In this document: in pieces, positions 39,139-48,679 of the stretch | Layout: each line of letters starts with the position of its first letter | How positions within the stretch are numbered: the stretch's first letter is position 1 | Origin: Spirochaetales bacterium | GTDB lineage: Bacteria > Spirochaetota > Spirochaetia > UBA9216 | DNA: 55,916 nt | Assembly (NCBI GenBank): GCA_016342585.1 | Contig: JAEINK010000031.1 | Span: forward strand, 1 to 55,916 | Reading direction: 5' to 3' | Notes under the pieces: generated by a model | What the model was told of the DNA's origin: nothing | What the model saw: only the letters and a program-made list of their open reading frames with translations | Databases searched by the model: none | Position numbers and translations under genes: made by a program

Positions 39139-41698
39139 CTTTTTTTTCCTCCGCCTTTTTACTGCTTTTAATCGTGTATAATCTATACTTTTTTTCTGAC
39201 GGGGTGTAGAGAACAACCACCTCGCCATTGCGTTTTTTTGACTCTTTTAAGGTGTTATCGGAAATATAGAGGGCTTTGGAGGCTGTCCATTCTGCTTCCA
39301 GTGGAGTTAAACCCGCATATATACCAATCTGCGACCCATAGAGAGGCATCAGCTGGTTCAGCAGCCGGGTTGTCAACCTTACCCCTCCCTCCGGGGGAGT
39401 CTCAGGCAGAATTATGAGCCACTCCTCATTTGAAATTCTATACCACCGGTCCGGTCCAATCCTCAATGTATTCTCGAGCACCGGTTCCATGGGGCTGTCG
39501 GTAACCGGTTCAGAGATATTTATATGGAGGAGTATTGTTCCCTCTGCGCCCTTATTCTCCAGCTCATCAGCGATAACCTTTTCCAGTTCTTCCCTGGTGC
39601 AGGGGTGAACTTCTCCATTTGTATTATCATTATCACCACAGGAGGCCTCTTCAATGCGTCTATCGGCCCCTTTCATTATCTTTTCCGTCTCCACCGGTGT
39701 CACCGAGTAAACAGGATTATACTTATTCCCCGGTTCACATCTGTAGATAGGATCCGGGGTACTCTTATAGTAAAAACTGCTTGCCTTATTAAGCAGTTGG
39801 TTAAGAAGACATAACAGAGAGGCTGTGGCACTTATAAGATCCCTGTTTGTCCCTTCCAGCCCTTTTCGTTTTAGAGTGGCAATGAATCTTCGGGAGATCA
39901 TAGTCGGGACTTCAAAATGGATGGGATCCTCAAGGTTTTTTATCCCCGGATCGGCGTTCTCGTTATTGAGAATGGCCAGGAACAGGGAGTAGAGATCTTC
40001 GGTCAGATGATAAATCCTTGTGATTTTTCCTCTTTCCGGTGGTTTTCCATGGATTGACTTTACAACTTTCAGATGGGGAAGGCAGTAGCTTTTTTTCAGC
40101 CAGAAGATCTTGGATTCAAGTTTAACACCATAGGCCGAGGCGCTGAAATCATTACTCTTTTCTATCCCCCTGCAGTATTCCAGAAGGGGGATCAGGAGGA
40201 GTTTGGGCAGGAAGTTTTCAAGGAAGGCATACCATCCTGCTGTATACTCTTCAAATACGGATCGAATCTCCGGAAGATCCCACTCCTCCGTTTTAATCGA
40301 TGTAAATTGTATACTGCCGAAGGCGAAGAAAAGCTCCTTCAGGAATAAGATAATGATGGTTATCCCCTGGAGGGGGTCGTCTGCAGGAAGAAGTTCAAAG
40401 TTCCGGGGCAGATCGAATATCGGTTGGAAGTAGGGGTAGAAATCCGGATGTTGAGCCATGTCCTCAAAGCCGGATTGAGGAAACATCCCCTGAAGAAGCC
40501 TGAGCCCATGGGTAAATTCCATGGGAATTGGTTCCTCCTCTTTTTTCGGGGGTTCCCACTCTGTCTGAATCTGACTGTTCTCTTCGGGGGAAACCGGGGG
40601 GATCTCCGTTGGAGGCATGAGGATGCTGCTGGCGTCCAGAAGCAGAAATCCAAGATACTCCAGAGTACAGGAGCTGTAGAACTCATCATACTGGGAGAAG
40701 CTTGAACAGGAGAGGTTCATCAAAAGAGGATAATATCCATAATGTATCCTCCTGAATATAAGAGGGTAGAGGTTCATCACCTCCAGGGATTTCTTTTTCA
40801 TCAAAGCAATTTTTTTCGGTTCGTCGGATTTCCCGATTTTCAGATTGAGTTCATAAAAATGTCGTACACTATTGGTTATATGTGAGGACTCCTCCAGGTT
40901 CTGAAGACGGATTATCGGGATAAAGAGGGCTCTGCACAGTTTCGTGCATGAACCGGCAGTGAGCTTTTTTGATATTTTTTCCAGTCGTGCGAGTTCCTGT
41001 CCAATTGTTTTAATATCCCATTCGGATAGAATCTCCAGAACGGCCTTGTAGAATGGATCAGGTCTATATCCGTTTGAGTTCCGGCGGGTTCCTCCGGCCA
41101 GCAGCAGGCTGGCTCCTTTTTGAATCTGCAGGATCGGTTCATAGAGTTTTTTTTCAAGATCTATTATGAACCTGGGGTTGATCTCGTCCGATTCTGTATT
41201 GAAGGGAAGAATAGATGAAAGGGCAGAGGCCAGGGTTTTTATATTATGTTCCCGTTTTGCCGCAAGGAAATTGGTTCTTATTCTAACCCAGTAGTTCTTC
41301 CTGTTTTTTCTGACACTTCCGCTCTTCCTGCTGCTGTCTATCACCAGGGGGGCCGGTGATGTGTTGGTTCCTCTGCTCCCGGATGATTTTCCAAGGGCAT
41401 GAGATTTTTTTGTGTTTTCCTTTAAATTTACCGGGGCAGTTCCGCCGTTTTTAGGATGCTCATCTGATCCACTACTCTTTCCACCTGAACTCCTGGCGGG
41501 ATCGCTTTTCCTTCTTTTTAATGAGGATATTTTTTCATACCCCTGTCGGACAGCCGCGGAATCCTTTTCAATCCCTATTTCACCACCCAGGAGGGATGCC
41601 ATTCTACGGGCTTCTTTTGGATCTATATTCCCGATATTTTTTCGGGTCCTGTCGAGTTCACCTGATTGATAGATTGGTTTGTTCTTTCTTTCTGCCAT
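39122..41698 (-). CDS. Large protein of unknown function with a degenerate GGDEF-like C-terminus
   Basis: About 858 residues, with no signal peptide or membrane segment. The N-terminal 130 residues are basic, polar and low in complexity. The central part (about 140-640) is helical and unlike any family I recognise. The C-terminal part (about 690-845) follows the layout of a GGDEF domain. DRWYRISNEEWLIILPETPPEGG stands where R-x-G-G-D/E-E-F-x-x-L-L-P-x-T would be, and GIYAGLTPLEAEWTASKALYIS stands where the later helix with A-D-x-A-L-Y would be. The catalytic GGDEF residues are mostly lost, so it would not make cyclic di-GMP. The start is uncertain; no strong ribosome binding site precedes the ATGs at 41698 or 41731. 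Confidence 0.6.
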   Translation of the reverse strand: MAERKNKPIYQSGELDRTRKNIGNIDPKEARRMASLLGGEIGIEKDSAAVRQGYEKISSLKRRKSDPARSSGGKSSGSDEHPKNGGTAPVNLKENTKKSHALGKSSGSRGTNTSPAPLVIDSSRKSGSVRKNRKNYWVRIRTNFLAAKREHNIKTLASALSSILPFNTESDEINPRFIIDLEKKLYEPILQIQKGASLLLAGGTRRNSNGYRPDPFYKAVLEILSEWDIKTIGQELARLEKISKKLTAGSCTKLCRALFIPIIRLQNLEESSHITNSVRHFYELNLKIGKSDEPKKIALMKKKSLEVMNLYPLIFRRIHYGYYPLLMNLSCSSFSQYDEFYSSCTLEYLGFLLLDASSILMPPTEIPPVSPEENSQIQTEWEPPKKEEEPIPMEFTHGLRLLQGMFPQSGFEDMAQHPDFYPYFQPIFDLPRNFELLPADDPLQGITIIILFLKELFFAFGSIQFTSIKTEEWDLPEIRSVFEEYTAGWYAFLENFLPKLLLIPLLEYCRGIEKSNDFSASAYGVKLESKIFWLKKSYCLPHLKVVKSIHGKPPERGKITRIYHLTEDLYSLFLAILNNENADPGIKNLEDPIHFEVPTMISRRFIATLKRKGLEGTNRDLISATASLLCLLNQLLNKASSFYYKSTPDPIYRCEPGNKYNPVYSVTPVETEKIMKGADRRIEEASCGDNDNTNGEVHPCTREELEKVIADELENKGAEGTILLHINISEPVTDSPMEPVLENTLRIGPDRWYRISNEEWLIILPETPPEGGVRLTTRLLNQLMPLYGSQIGIYAGLTPLEAEWTASKALYISDNTLKESKKRNGEVVVLYTPSEKKYRLYTIKSSKKAEEKKDESLS

Positions 41699-41773
41699 CT
41701 TTAAGAATAATAATACCCCATTCTGACTCATCTTGCCATGTACATTTTATATATTAAAGTATAGTATGCCTCC

Positions 41774-42070
41774 ATGAAAATCACAGGTCGTCAGCGAGCA
41801 TATTTATCTAAAAAAGCACATGATCTCCATCCTTATGTTATGGTTGGTGGTGATGGACTTACCTCTGCTGTAATTAAAGCTGTTGAGGAGGCACTTGAGA
41901 GCCATGAGCTTATCAAAGTAAAGTTTCAGGATCATAAATCAGCCCGTCGGGAACTTGCACCCGAAATGGCTGTAAAAACAGATGCGCTTCTTGTTAAGAT
42001 TATCGGGAATGTGGCTGTTTTGTTTCGTACTGCCAGGGATCCCGAGAAGAGGACAATAAGTTTACCATAA
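41774..42070 (+). CDS. yhbY: YhbY/CRS1-family RNA-binding protein
   Basis: A 98-residue single CRM domain. Seen: MKITGRQRAYLSKKAHDLHP, VGGDGLTSAVIKAVEEALESHELIKVK and VGNVAVLFR-like IGNVAVLFRTARD. It binds RNA through a KH-like fold and associates with pre-50S ribosomal particles in E. coli. No Shine-Dalgarno sequence is present; promoter-like elements (TTGCCA at 41733-41738 and TAAAGT at 41755-41760) suggest a very short leader. It is divergent from the large degenerate-GGDEF gene and precedes rex. Confidence 0.93.
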   Translation: MKITGRQRAYLSKKAHDLHPYVMVGGDGLTSAVIKAVEEALESHELIKVKFQDHKSARRELAPEMAVKTDALLVKIIGNVAVLFRTARDPEKRTISLP

Positions 42071-42094
42071 TTAAGTAAAAATATATCTAATAGC

Positions 42095-42123
42095 TTGCAG
42101 TATTATGGATTCTAATATATAAT
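42095..42123 (+). promoter_or_regulatory. Promoter giving a leaderless rex transcript
   Basis: TTGCAG at 42095-42100, a 17-bp spacer and a perfect TATAAT at 42118-42123. The -10 box ends 7 nt before the ATG at 42131, so the predicted transcript begins at the start codon; no ribosome binding site is possible between them. Confidence 0.65.
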
Positions 42124-42130
42124 TATTATT

Positions 42131-42790
42131 ATGTCAGATGATTCAATAAAAACGAAAGATAAAATTGCACCTCTCCCCACAATTAGACGAATACCTTCGT
42201 ATTTGAGGCTCCTTTATGAGTATCGTAAAGAGGGCAGGGAGTGGATTTCCGCAACAGATATTGCCGAACGGCTATCTCTGAAACCAATTCAGGTCCGAAA
42301 GGATATGGCTTTCACCGGGATCACAGGTAAACCTAAAAAGGGCTTTGTTGTCAGTGATCTGATTGATTCCATTCGGGGGTTTCTCGGGTGGGATATGATG
42401 AGTGATACGGTCATTGTCGGTTCCGGTGCACTGGGATCCGCCCTTATCGGTTATTCCGGCTTTTCCGAACATGGTTTAAACATTATTGGTGCTTTTGATA
42501 ATGATGAAGCCAAGATAGGATCTTTGATTCATGGCCATAAGGTTTATGATCTGAAGGATATTGCTTCGGTGATCAAGGACAATGATGTCACTATCGGGAT
42601 CATAACCGTACCGGCTCAGGCCGCCCAGAGTGTGGCCGATAAGCTGGTTGAGGCGGGGATCAAGGGGATCTGGAACTTCTCTCCGGTTAAGCTCAGGGTT
42701 CCTGAATGCGTGATTGTAGAGAAAGAGGATCTTTCTTCGGGTCTGGCCGTCCTTTCGGTTAAACTCGGTGCTCATCTCTGCACAGATTAA
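42131..42790 (+). CDS. rex: Redox-sensing transcriptional repressor Rex
   Basis: A 219-residue Rex protein. The N-terminal winged helix (RRIPSYLRLLYEY, SATDIAERLSLKPIQVRKDMAFTG) binds operators. The C-terminal Rossmann domain (VIVGSGALGSALIGYSGF, IIGAFDNDEAKIG) binds NADH or NAD+ and senses their ratio. It normally represses fermentation and respiratory genes when NADH is low. I found no clear Rex operator (TTGTTAA-N4-TTAACAA) in the window. The start is probably leaderless. The last residues match the family's usual domain-swap helix region. Confidence 0.94.
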   Translation: MSDDSIKTKDKIAPLPTIRRIPSYLRLLYEYRKEGREWISATDIAERLSLKPIQVRKDMAFTGITGKPKKGFVVSDLIDSIRGFLGWDMMSDTVIVGSGALGSALIGYSGFSEHGLNIIGAFDNDEAKIGSLIHGHKVYDLKDIASVIKDNDVTIGIITVPAQAAQSVADKLVEAGIKGIWNFSPVKLRVPECVIVEKEDLSSGLAVLSVKLGAHLCTD

Positions 42791-42903
42791 AGGTTCTTTA
42801 GGCCCTCGGGTTTTCTCTTAACTCCTATTCTTCTCATGGTTTTTTTAATATCTGTTAAGTGTAATCATCAAATCTCTCCAATTTTAATTGAAATCTGCCG
42901 ATA

Positions 42904-44463
42904 ATGAGGTTAATGTTATGTACAGTGAGAAATACATTTATTTTTAAGGCCGCTTTTTTCCTGTTTGCAGCATCTATGCTGTATGCTTTCGAAGAAAATC
43001 TCATCCTGGGTACAGACGATCAATGGTCCTCTCTTGCCATGATGGACGGTGTACAACTCAAGCCGGGCTGGGAGGGGTATCCTGATCTGACCCTTGCCGA
43101 CGGGGAGTACTCCCTTTCCCCTCAAAATGCATTATCAGATCTGATCCTTCATTTCAATGGACCCGGTCAGTATGGCGTAAGTCCCCTCTATAAAATCGGT
43201 GATGATACTGAAAGCTTTGAGATGGCTGACAAGTGGAATTATTCATATCGGGAGAAGGTCTTTGGGAATGCCTCTCTTGCGCTTCAGTCCGAGAGCCCTC
43301 CCTTTATTATTCATCCTCAGGGCACAGCCCTGCTGGCCCGGGGTAATACGCCCGAAGATTTCTCAATAGAGTTCTGGCTCTATCCCGCCCGACTCTCGGA
43401 AGGGGAGGAGATCTTTTCCTGGGAAGGCGGCTGGTGGGGTGATGGTGATCTTCTTGCCCAGGGGATCAACTGCATGGTGGCGGACCAGAGATTGCTCTGG
43501 AACTTCCGGAATTTTTTCCTTCCTCCCGGCGGTGCCGAGACCGAGTTCGTCCTTCATGGCGACACTATCCTTCTCCCCCGCAAATGGCATCACCATTTGA
43601 TTCGTTACGACAGCCTTTCCGGCTTCCTGGAGTATCTTATAGACGGGAATCCTGAAGCCATGATTTATACAACCCCGACCAAGCATGAAGAGGGTGAGAT
43701 CTATCTTCCTGTCTCCGGCTCTCTTGCGGATACCAAGATTCAGCTTGGAAGTGGTTATATCGGCCTTTTGGATGAACTGCGAATTTCTTCTCATCTGGTG
43801 GAAGAGCCTCAGCTTGAGCGCTACTTAAGACTGCAGGGCTCGGTCGTCACTCGTGTTTTTGATCTTGCTCAAAGTGAAACTCGAATCCGCGAGATCAATG
43901 TTCGCGAATCTAAACCGGGGAATTCGGATATATTCTATTATTTCAGAATTTCCGATAAGCTCTTCAATGAGGATGATCCTGATCTCTCCTGGCAGGAATT
44001 TAACAGCGGCGCGGCCCTCCCTTCTGGAATTTCCGGTCGCTACATCCAGCTTCGGGTTGAGCTGCTGCCCGATGGAACCGGGGAGATTTCGCCCTCTGTC
44101 TCTGCCATGGAGATTGTCTATCAGTCAAAACTCCCCCCACTCCCCCCGGCTTATGTGATTGCATCGCCGGGAGATGGTTCTGTTTTGTTGAAGTGGAACG
44201 CCATGTCCGATGCTGAATCGAGGGGGTTTCGAATTTTTTACGGAGAGAAACCGGGTATCTATTTTGGAACATCTGCCGTTTTTCCGGAAAATGATTCTCC
44301 CATTGATGTGGGGAACCGAACCGAGTATCTGGTGGAGGGGTTAACAAACGGAAAATTGTACTACTTTGCTATAATGGCCTACACTGGAACCTATGGGGAT
44401 TTGTTAAGTGAATTTTCCAGAGAGGTGAGCGCCCGACCTTCGCCGCTCCACGGGAATCCCTGA
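42904..44463 (+). CDS. Secreted LamG-like and fibronectin type III protein
   Basis: A 519-residue exported protein with a signal peptide (about 1-28). The central part (about 100-300) looks like a concanavalin-type LamG domain (FSIEFWLYPARLSEGEEIFSWEG, KWHHHLIRYDSLSGFLEYLIDG, GLLDELRISSHLVE). A beta-rich section follows, and the last 90 residues form a fibronectin type III domain (SVLLKWNAMSDAESRGFRIFYGE, YLVEGLTNGKLYYFAIMAYT). Such proteins usually bind carbohydrates or proteins at the cell surface. No ribosome binding site precedes the ATG. It is followed after 2 nt by the large TPR gene. Confidence 0.75.
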   Translation: MRLMLCTVRNTFIFKAAFFLFAASMLYAFEENLILGTDDQWSSLAMMDGVQLKPGWEGYPDLTLADGEYSLSPQNALSDLILHFNGPGQYGVSPLYKIGDDTESFEMADKWNYSYREKVFGNASLALQSESPPFIIHPQGTALLARGNTPEDFSIEFWLYPARLSEGEEIFSWEGGWWGDGDLLAQGINCMVADQRLLWNFRNFFLPPGGAETEFVLHGDTILLPRKWHHHLIRYDSLSGFLEYLIDGNPEAMIYTTPTKHEEGEIYLPVSGSLADTKIQLGSGYIGLLDELRISSHLVEEPQLERYLRLQGSVVTRVFDLAQSETRIREINVRESKPGNSDIFYYFRISDKLFNEDDPDLSWQEFNSGAALPSGISGRYIQLRVELLPDGTGEISPSVSAMEIVYQSKLPPLPPAYVIASPGDGSVLLKWNAMSDAESRGFRIFYGEKPGIYFGTSAVFPENDSPIDVGNRTEYLVEGLTNGKLYYFAIMAYTGTYGDLLSEFSREVSARPSPLHGNP

Positions 44464-44465
44464 TT

Positions 44466-46835
44466 ATGGACGTAAAAGAATTATCAGAAAGAATTGATAG
44501 AGCCCTCACCTTAAATGATCTTACCCTGGCGGAGAGGCATGGTCTTGAACTTGTTAAGGCTATCCCCGAAGTGGCTGAGGCTTATATTATCCTTGGAAAT
44601 GTCTATACCCGAAGCCAGGATCATAATAAGGCTATTAAAGCTTTTCAGCAGGCTGTTGAGCTTGATCCCCAGAATGCTGAGGCTTTTAATAACCTGGGGA
44701 TTGTCTACAAAAATGCCGGTAATATTACAACCGCATTGAAAGCCCTGGATTCTGCCCTGAATCTTGCACCCGATCGGGGGGACATCTATTACAATCTTGG
44801 AAACATATATAAATCAGCAGGTGATCTGGACCTCGCCGAGGAAAATTACCGGAAGGCCCTTTCCCTTTCCCCTTCGGTAACAATGGCCTGGAATAATCTA
44901 GGCACCCTCTGTGAAGTCCGGGGAGAGTATGCTGAAGCGGAGGATTTGTATCGCCGTGGATTGGAATATGATGAGAGTAATCCCACCCTCAGGTACAATC
45001 TTGGTGTATGCCTTCAGATTCAGGGGAAGCTGCGGGAGGCCGGCGATGAATTTGCTCAGGCCCTGACCAGGCGTCCGGGGTGGAAAGAGGGGTTGAATAA
45101 CCTTGGTATTGTCCAGCTGAAGATGGGGAAAGAGGATGAAGCCCTTAATACCTTTTCGAAGATCCGAGAACAGGATCCCTCCGATATAAAAGGTGCGGGA
45201 AACCTGGCCTTCTCTCTGGCAGCTGTGGGGAATTTCGATGAGTCAGAAACCCTTTATAATGAGTTAATAGAAAAGAATCCGGATAATGGTTCTCTGCGTA
45301 TGAATTTGAGCCGGATGTACAGGTTGAAAGGGGATTATTCAAAATCCCTGGAAACCCTGGATAAGATCAACCGGTCTACTGCCAATGAAATGGAGTTGAA
45401 TTCTCTTTATGCCCGAACATATGTTGAATCGGGAGATTTGGAATCGGGCGAAGAGTTAGTTGATACGATTCTAAGTGAGGAGCCCGAGAACACCGAAGGG
45501 CTTTTAACCAAAGGTCTTCTCGAGGCCCGGGGAAAGAACTGGAGTCAGGCGGAGGCCTGGCTGCGAAAGGCCGTCGATTCAAGTCCATCCAACCCGGAAA
45601 TCAGGCTTAATCTTGTACGAGTCCTGGAGGAGCAGGGGAGTGTTCCCGAAGCAGAGGGTGAGATTCTTAAATTCCTTGATAAATCTCCAGCCTCTGTAAA
45701 GGGTCGGGAAATGCTGGGCGGTATTCTTCTTAAACAGGAGAGGATAGAAGAGTCTGAATCACTTTTTAAAGAGATATACGAGGGAGACCCGGAAAATCCA
45801 GAAGCCCTTAAGGGGTTGATAGAAACTTCCCGCAGGAAGGGGGCGAGTGAGAAGGCTGTCTCCTATGCTGAAAAGCTTGCCGGGCTTTCAGCGGGAGATG
45901 ACGGTATTGAACTGGACGATCTCTCCGCCGTGCTTGATCAGAAGGAGAATCTGACCGAAGAATATTTCAAACCCCAATCGAGTGAATGGGCGAAGAACCT
46001 GTCCAATCTCTTTTCCAGGGATGATGAGGGGATGATTGAAATTGATAAAATCGAAGAGGAGAGCCTCCTTTTTAACTCATTGCCGGATATCGCCGGTGAG
46101 ACGGTTCCGATTTTAGATTCCGGGGGGATAGAACCTGTCATTTCTGTTAATGAAACGAGTGAAATGGTGATGATTACCGATGTAGAAGAGGAGATCCCGG
46201 ACATCGATCCTGAAGACCTTCTGGCAGACACAATCCTTGAAAAGATAGAATCCGCCAGGGCAGAAGCGGCTGCGGGACCGGCACCGGTGGTTCTTCCGGT
46301 TCAGACCCCCGGCTACCCACCCCAGGGCGTTTATCCCCCTCCTCCGGGAGGATTTCCTCCTCATACCATGAGAATCGAGACCGGTCCGATTGAAGTTCGT
46401 CATTTACCCCCGGTACCGGAAGAAAAGCTCCAGATAAAGGTAACCCCACCACCCCAACCGAAAAAATCGGGCAGGAGAAAGTCCGATTATACGCCACCAC
46501 CCGAGGATGAGCAGGAAGAAGAGAATGAAGATCTTCTTGGCTATCTCCAGAAACTGACAAGGAGCCTGCCCCCGGAAAACCGCCAGAATTTCAAAGAGAG
46601 CGGTATGGCGGATAAACTCTCGAATCTTAGACAGATGGTCGCTCCCAAAGGGGGGCTTGAAAAGGTCGTCCAGGTGGTAAAAGAGAAGGAACAGCGGCGA
46701 AAGCAGGCCAGCAAGAAGATCTCAGGAACCCTCTCGTTTATTAACGATTTGACCGAATATGCTCCCGATAGGGATCTTCGGGCCGATATGCGGGCTAAAA
46801 TCGGGAATATACTTGAGAAGATAGAGAAATTATAG
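44466..46835 (+). CDS. Large tetratricopeptide-repeat protein
   Basis: A 789-residue protein without a signal peptide. About twelve TPR units fill residues 15-475; the canonical ones are clear (AYIILGNVYTRSQDHNKAIKAF, AFNNLGIVYKNAGNI, IYYNLGNIYKSAGDLDLAEE). An acidic segment (about 480-600), a proline-rich linker (about 605-690, with PPQGVYPPPPGG) and a helical, basic C-terminus (about 690-789) follow. The TPR part should act as a protein-binding scaffold. It lies between a surface protein and an HDOD gene, 23 nt upstream of the latter, so it may organise the products of this run (inference). Confidence 0.85.
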   Translation: MDVKELSERIDRALTLNDLTLAERHGLELVKAIPEVAEAYIILGNVYTRSQDHNKAIKAFQQAVELDPQNAEAFNNLGIVYKNAGNITTALKALDSALNLAPDRGDIYYNLGNIYKSAGDLDLAEENYRKALSLSPSVTMAWNNLGTLCEVRGEYAEAEDLYRRGLEYDESNPTLRYNLGVCLQIQGKLREAGDEFAQALTRRPGWKEGLNNLGIVQLKMGKEDEALNTFSKIREQDPSDIKGAGNLAFSLAAVGNFDESETLYNELIEKNPDNGSLRMNLSRMYRLKGDYSKSLETLDKINRSTANEMELNSLYARTYVESGDLESGEELVDTILSEEPENTEGLLTKGLLEARGKNWSQAEAWLRKAVDSSPSNPEIRLNLVRVLEEQGSVPEAEGEILKFLDKSPASVKGREMLGGILLKQERIEESESLFKEIYEGDPENPEALKGLIETSRRKGASEKAVSYAEKLAGLSAGDDGIELDDLSAVLDQKENLTEEYFKPQSSEWAKNLSNLFSRDDEGMIEIDKIEEESLLFNSLPDIAGETVPILDSGGIEPVISVNETSEMVMITDVEEEIPDIDPEDLLADTILEKIESARAEAAAGPAPVVLPVQTPGYPPQGVYPPPPGGFPPHTMRIETGPIEVRHLPPVPEEKLQIKVTPPPQPKKSGRRKSDYTPPPEDEQEEENEDLLGYLQKLTRSLPPENRQNFKESGMADKLSNLRQMVAPKGGLEKVVQVVKEKEQRRKQASKKISGTLSFINDLTEYAPDRDLRADMRAKIGNILEKIEKL

Positions 46836-46858
46836 TACAAAAAACAACAGGGTAAAAA

Positions 46859-47725
46859 ATGGATGAAAGAAAAGTCCTGATAATCAGGAATTACATAGAG
46901 AAAATGCCGAGCCTCCCCACTACTGTTTCCAGGATTCTTGAGATCTGTAATTCACCACAGACCTCTCCGACAGACCTGAACAAGGTGATCAGCCTGGATC
47001 CGGTGCTCATGGGGAAGGTCCTTAAATTGATCAACTCAGCCTACTATGGTATTTCTCAGGAGATTACCTCTCTGGTCCGGGCGATTATCATGTTAGGTAT
47101 AAATACGGTAAAAAATCTGGCCTTGAGTACGGCTGTCCTCGGGACCCTGGGTAAAAAATCAGATTTCCAGGCTTTGAATATGGATGGATTCTGGCGTCAC
47201 TCCCTCGCCGTAGGTGTTACCGCCAAGCTGATAGCTAAATCCCGAAAGATCGACCCCCGAAAGCTGGAAGATTATTTTGTTGCCGGACTCCTCCATGACA
47301 TTGGAAAAATCCCTCTGAACAACAGGTTTTCTGATGAGTATATCATGGCCATGAGCTTCTCCGATCGGGATAGAATGTCCCTGAACCGAGCTGAAACGAT
47401 GGCCATGGGAATGGATCATGGTGACGTGGGGCGAATGATAATTGAGAGCTGGAAACTTGATGATAATATCATGGGTGTTGTTGCTTTTCATCACAGGCCG
47501 GAAGAGTTTACCGGTACCGATAAGGAACTTCTCTATTCCGTTATATTGGCAAATTACTTCGTTAATGCATATGAGATAGGATTTTCCGGAAACCGGTATC
47601 CTCAGAAACCCGGTCCGGAGGTTATCGACGCCCTGGGTTTTTCCATGGAGATGCTGGAAGACATGGAAGATATTGTGATTCAGGAAATTAAAAAGGCCAG
47701 CATTTTTCTGAAACTGGCCGAATAG
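46859..47725 (+). CDS. HDOD-domain protein
   Basis: A 288-residue protein consisting of one HDOD domain: MPSLPTTVSRILEIC, SLDPVLMGKVLKLINSAYYG and IIMLGINTVKNLALS, then a conserved HD-like section (GLLHDIGKIPLN, VVAFHHRP). HDOD proteins act in signalling, often with cyclic di-GMP or two-component systems. Unusually for an HDOD domain, it retains the HD pair and a downstream His-His, so hydrolase activity is not excluded. Preceded by AGGG at about 6 nt and followed after 8 nt by a metallo-beta-lactamase gene. Confidence 0.88.
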   Translation: MDERKVLIIRNYIEKMPSLPTTVSRILEICNSPQTSPTDLNKVISLDPVLMGKVLKLINSAYYGISQEITSLVRAIIMLGINTVKNLALSTAVLGTLGKKSDFQALNMDGFWRHSLAVGVTAKLIAKSRKIDPRKLEDYFVAGLLHDIGKIPLNNRFSDEYIMAMSFSDRDRMSLNRAETMAMGMDHGDVGRMIIESWKLDDNIMGVVAFHHRPEEFTGTDKELLYSVILANYFVNAYEIGFSGNRYPQKPGPEVIDALGFSMEMLEDMEDIVIQEIKKASIFLKLAE

Positions 47726-47733
47726 AGGTCAAA

Positions 47734-48657
47734 ATGATAAAATTCCGCTTTTGGGGTGTCCGGGGCTCAACTCCTTGCCCGGGACCAGACACAGTAAAAT
47801 ATGGCGGAAATACCGCTTGTATTGAGTTCCGTTTTGGTGAAGAGGAGAAGCTTGTTATCCTTGATGCCGGTTCCGGACTCCGTCAACTTGGTAACAACCT
47901 TATGAAAACGGAACTGCCCAAAGGCCCTATGAATATAGAGCTGCTTCTTTCCCACACCCATTGGGACCACATTATGGGATTTCCTTTTTTTACGCCAATT
48001 TACATTCCCGGAACGACAATAAATGTCCGGGGACCGGTTACCTATGAAGAGGATGGTCTGGATAAGATTATCGGGGATCAGCTCTCATATCGATATTTCC
48101 CCGTTAAGCACAGCGAACTATCGGCAGATATCAAGTATTACCCCCTTAAAGAGTCTACCTTTGAAATAGGAGATGGCATATTTACCACCACTAAATATCT
48201 CAATCATCCTATTCTATGTCTGGGCTATCGATTTGAGTATAAGGGGAAGTCCATTGTTACCGCCTACGATACTGAACCCTTTACAAACCTCTTTCCAACC
48301 GATCCGGAAGATCCCGATTATGATCAAATGGCTGCCGAGGAGGGGGATCTTGTGGCAAAGGAAGAGAATGACAAGATCATGAACTTCATGCGAGGTGCCG
48401 ATATCCTGATCCATGATTCCCAGTATACAAAAGAAGAGTATTATAAATCCTTCCAGGGGTGGGGACACTCTACCTATGAATATGTTATAAATATGGCCCA
48501 CAAGGCTGGTGTGAAGAAGGTTTATTTTTTTCACCACGATCCCTTGCGGACCGACAAACAGCTTGATGATCTACTGGAACTTTATCGTGAAAAGGTAAAG
48601 GGAAAGACAAATTTAAAGCTGGAGCTTGCCCGGGAAGGGCAGGAAATTACACTTTAA
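47734..48657 (+). CDS. Metallo-beta-lactamase-fold hydrolase
   Basis: A 307-residue protein of the MBL superfamily. It starts with FRFWGVRGSTPCPGPDTVKYGGNT, typical of the group containing ribonuclease Z-like and phosphodiesterase-like enzymes. The zinc motif LLSHTHWDHIMG lies near residues 71-82, further ligands sit in LNHPILCLGY and AYDTEP, and a C-terminal FFHHDP closes the site. The substrate is unknown. It probably belongs to the same transcription unit as the HDOD gene. Its C-terminal end is 22 nt upstream of the next start. Confidence 0.88.
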   Translation: MIKFRFWGVRGSTPCPGPDTVKYGGNTACIEFRFGEEEKLVILDAGSGLRQLGNNLMKTELPKGPMNIELLLSHTHWDHIMGFPFFTPIYIPGTTINVRGPVTYEEDGLDKIIGDQLSYRYFPVKHSELSADIKYYPLKESTFEIGDGIFTTTKYLNHPILCLGYRFEYKGKSIVTAYDTEPFTNLFPTDPEDPDYDQMAAEEGDLVAKEENDKIMNFMRGADILIHDSQYTKEEYYKSFQGWGHSTYEYVINMAHKAGVKKVYFFHHDPLRTDKQLDDLLELYREKVKGKTNLKLELAREGQEITL

Positions 48658-48679
48658 CGGAAAAAAAGCAGGAATATGG

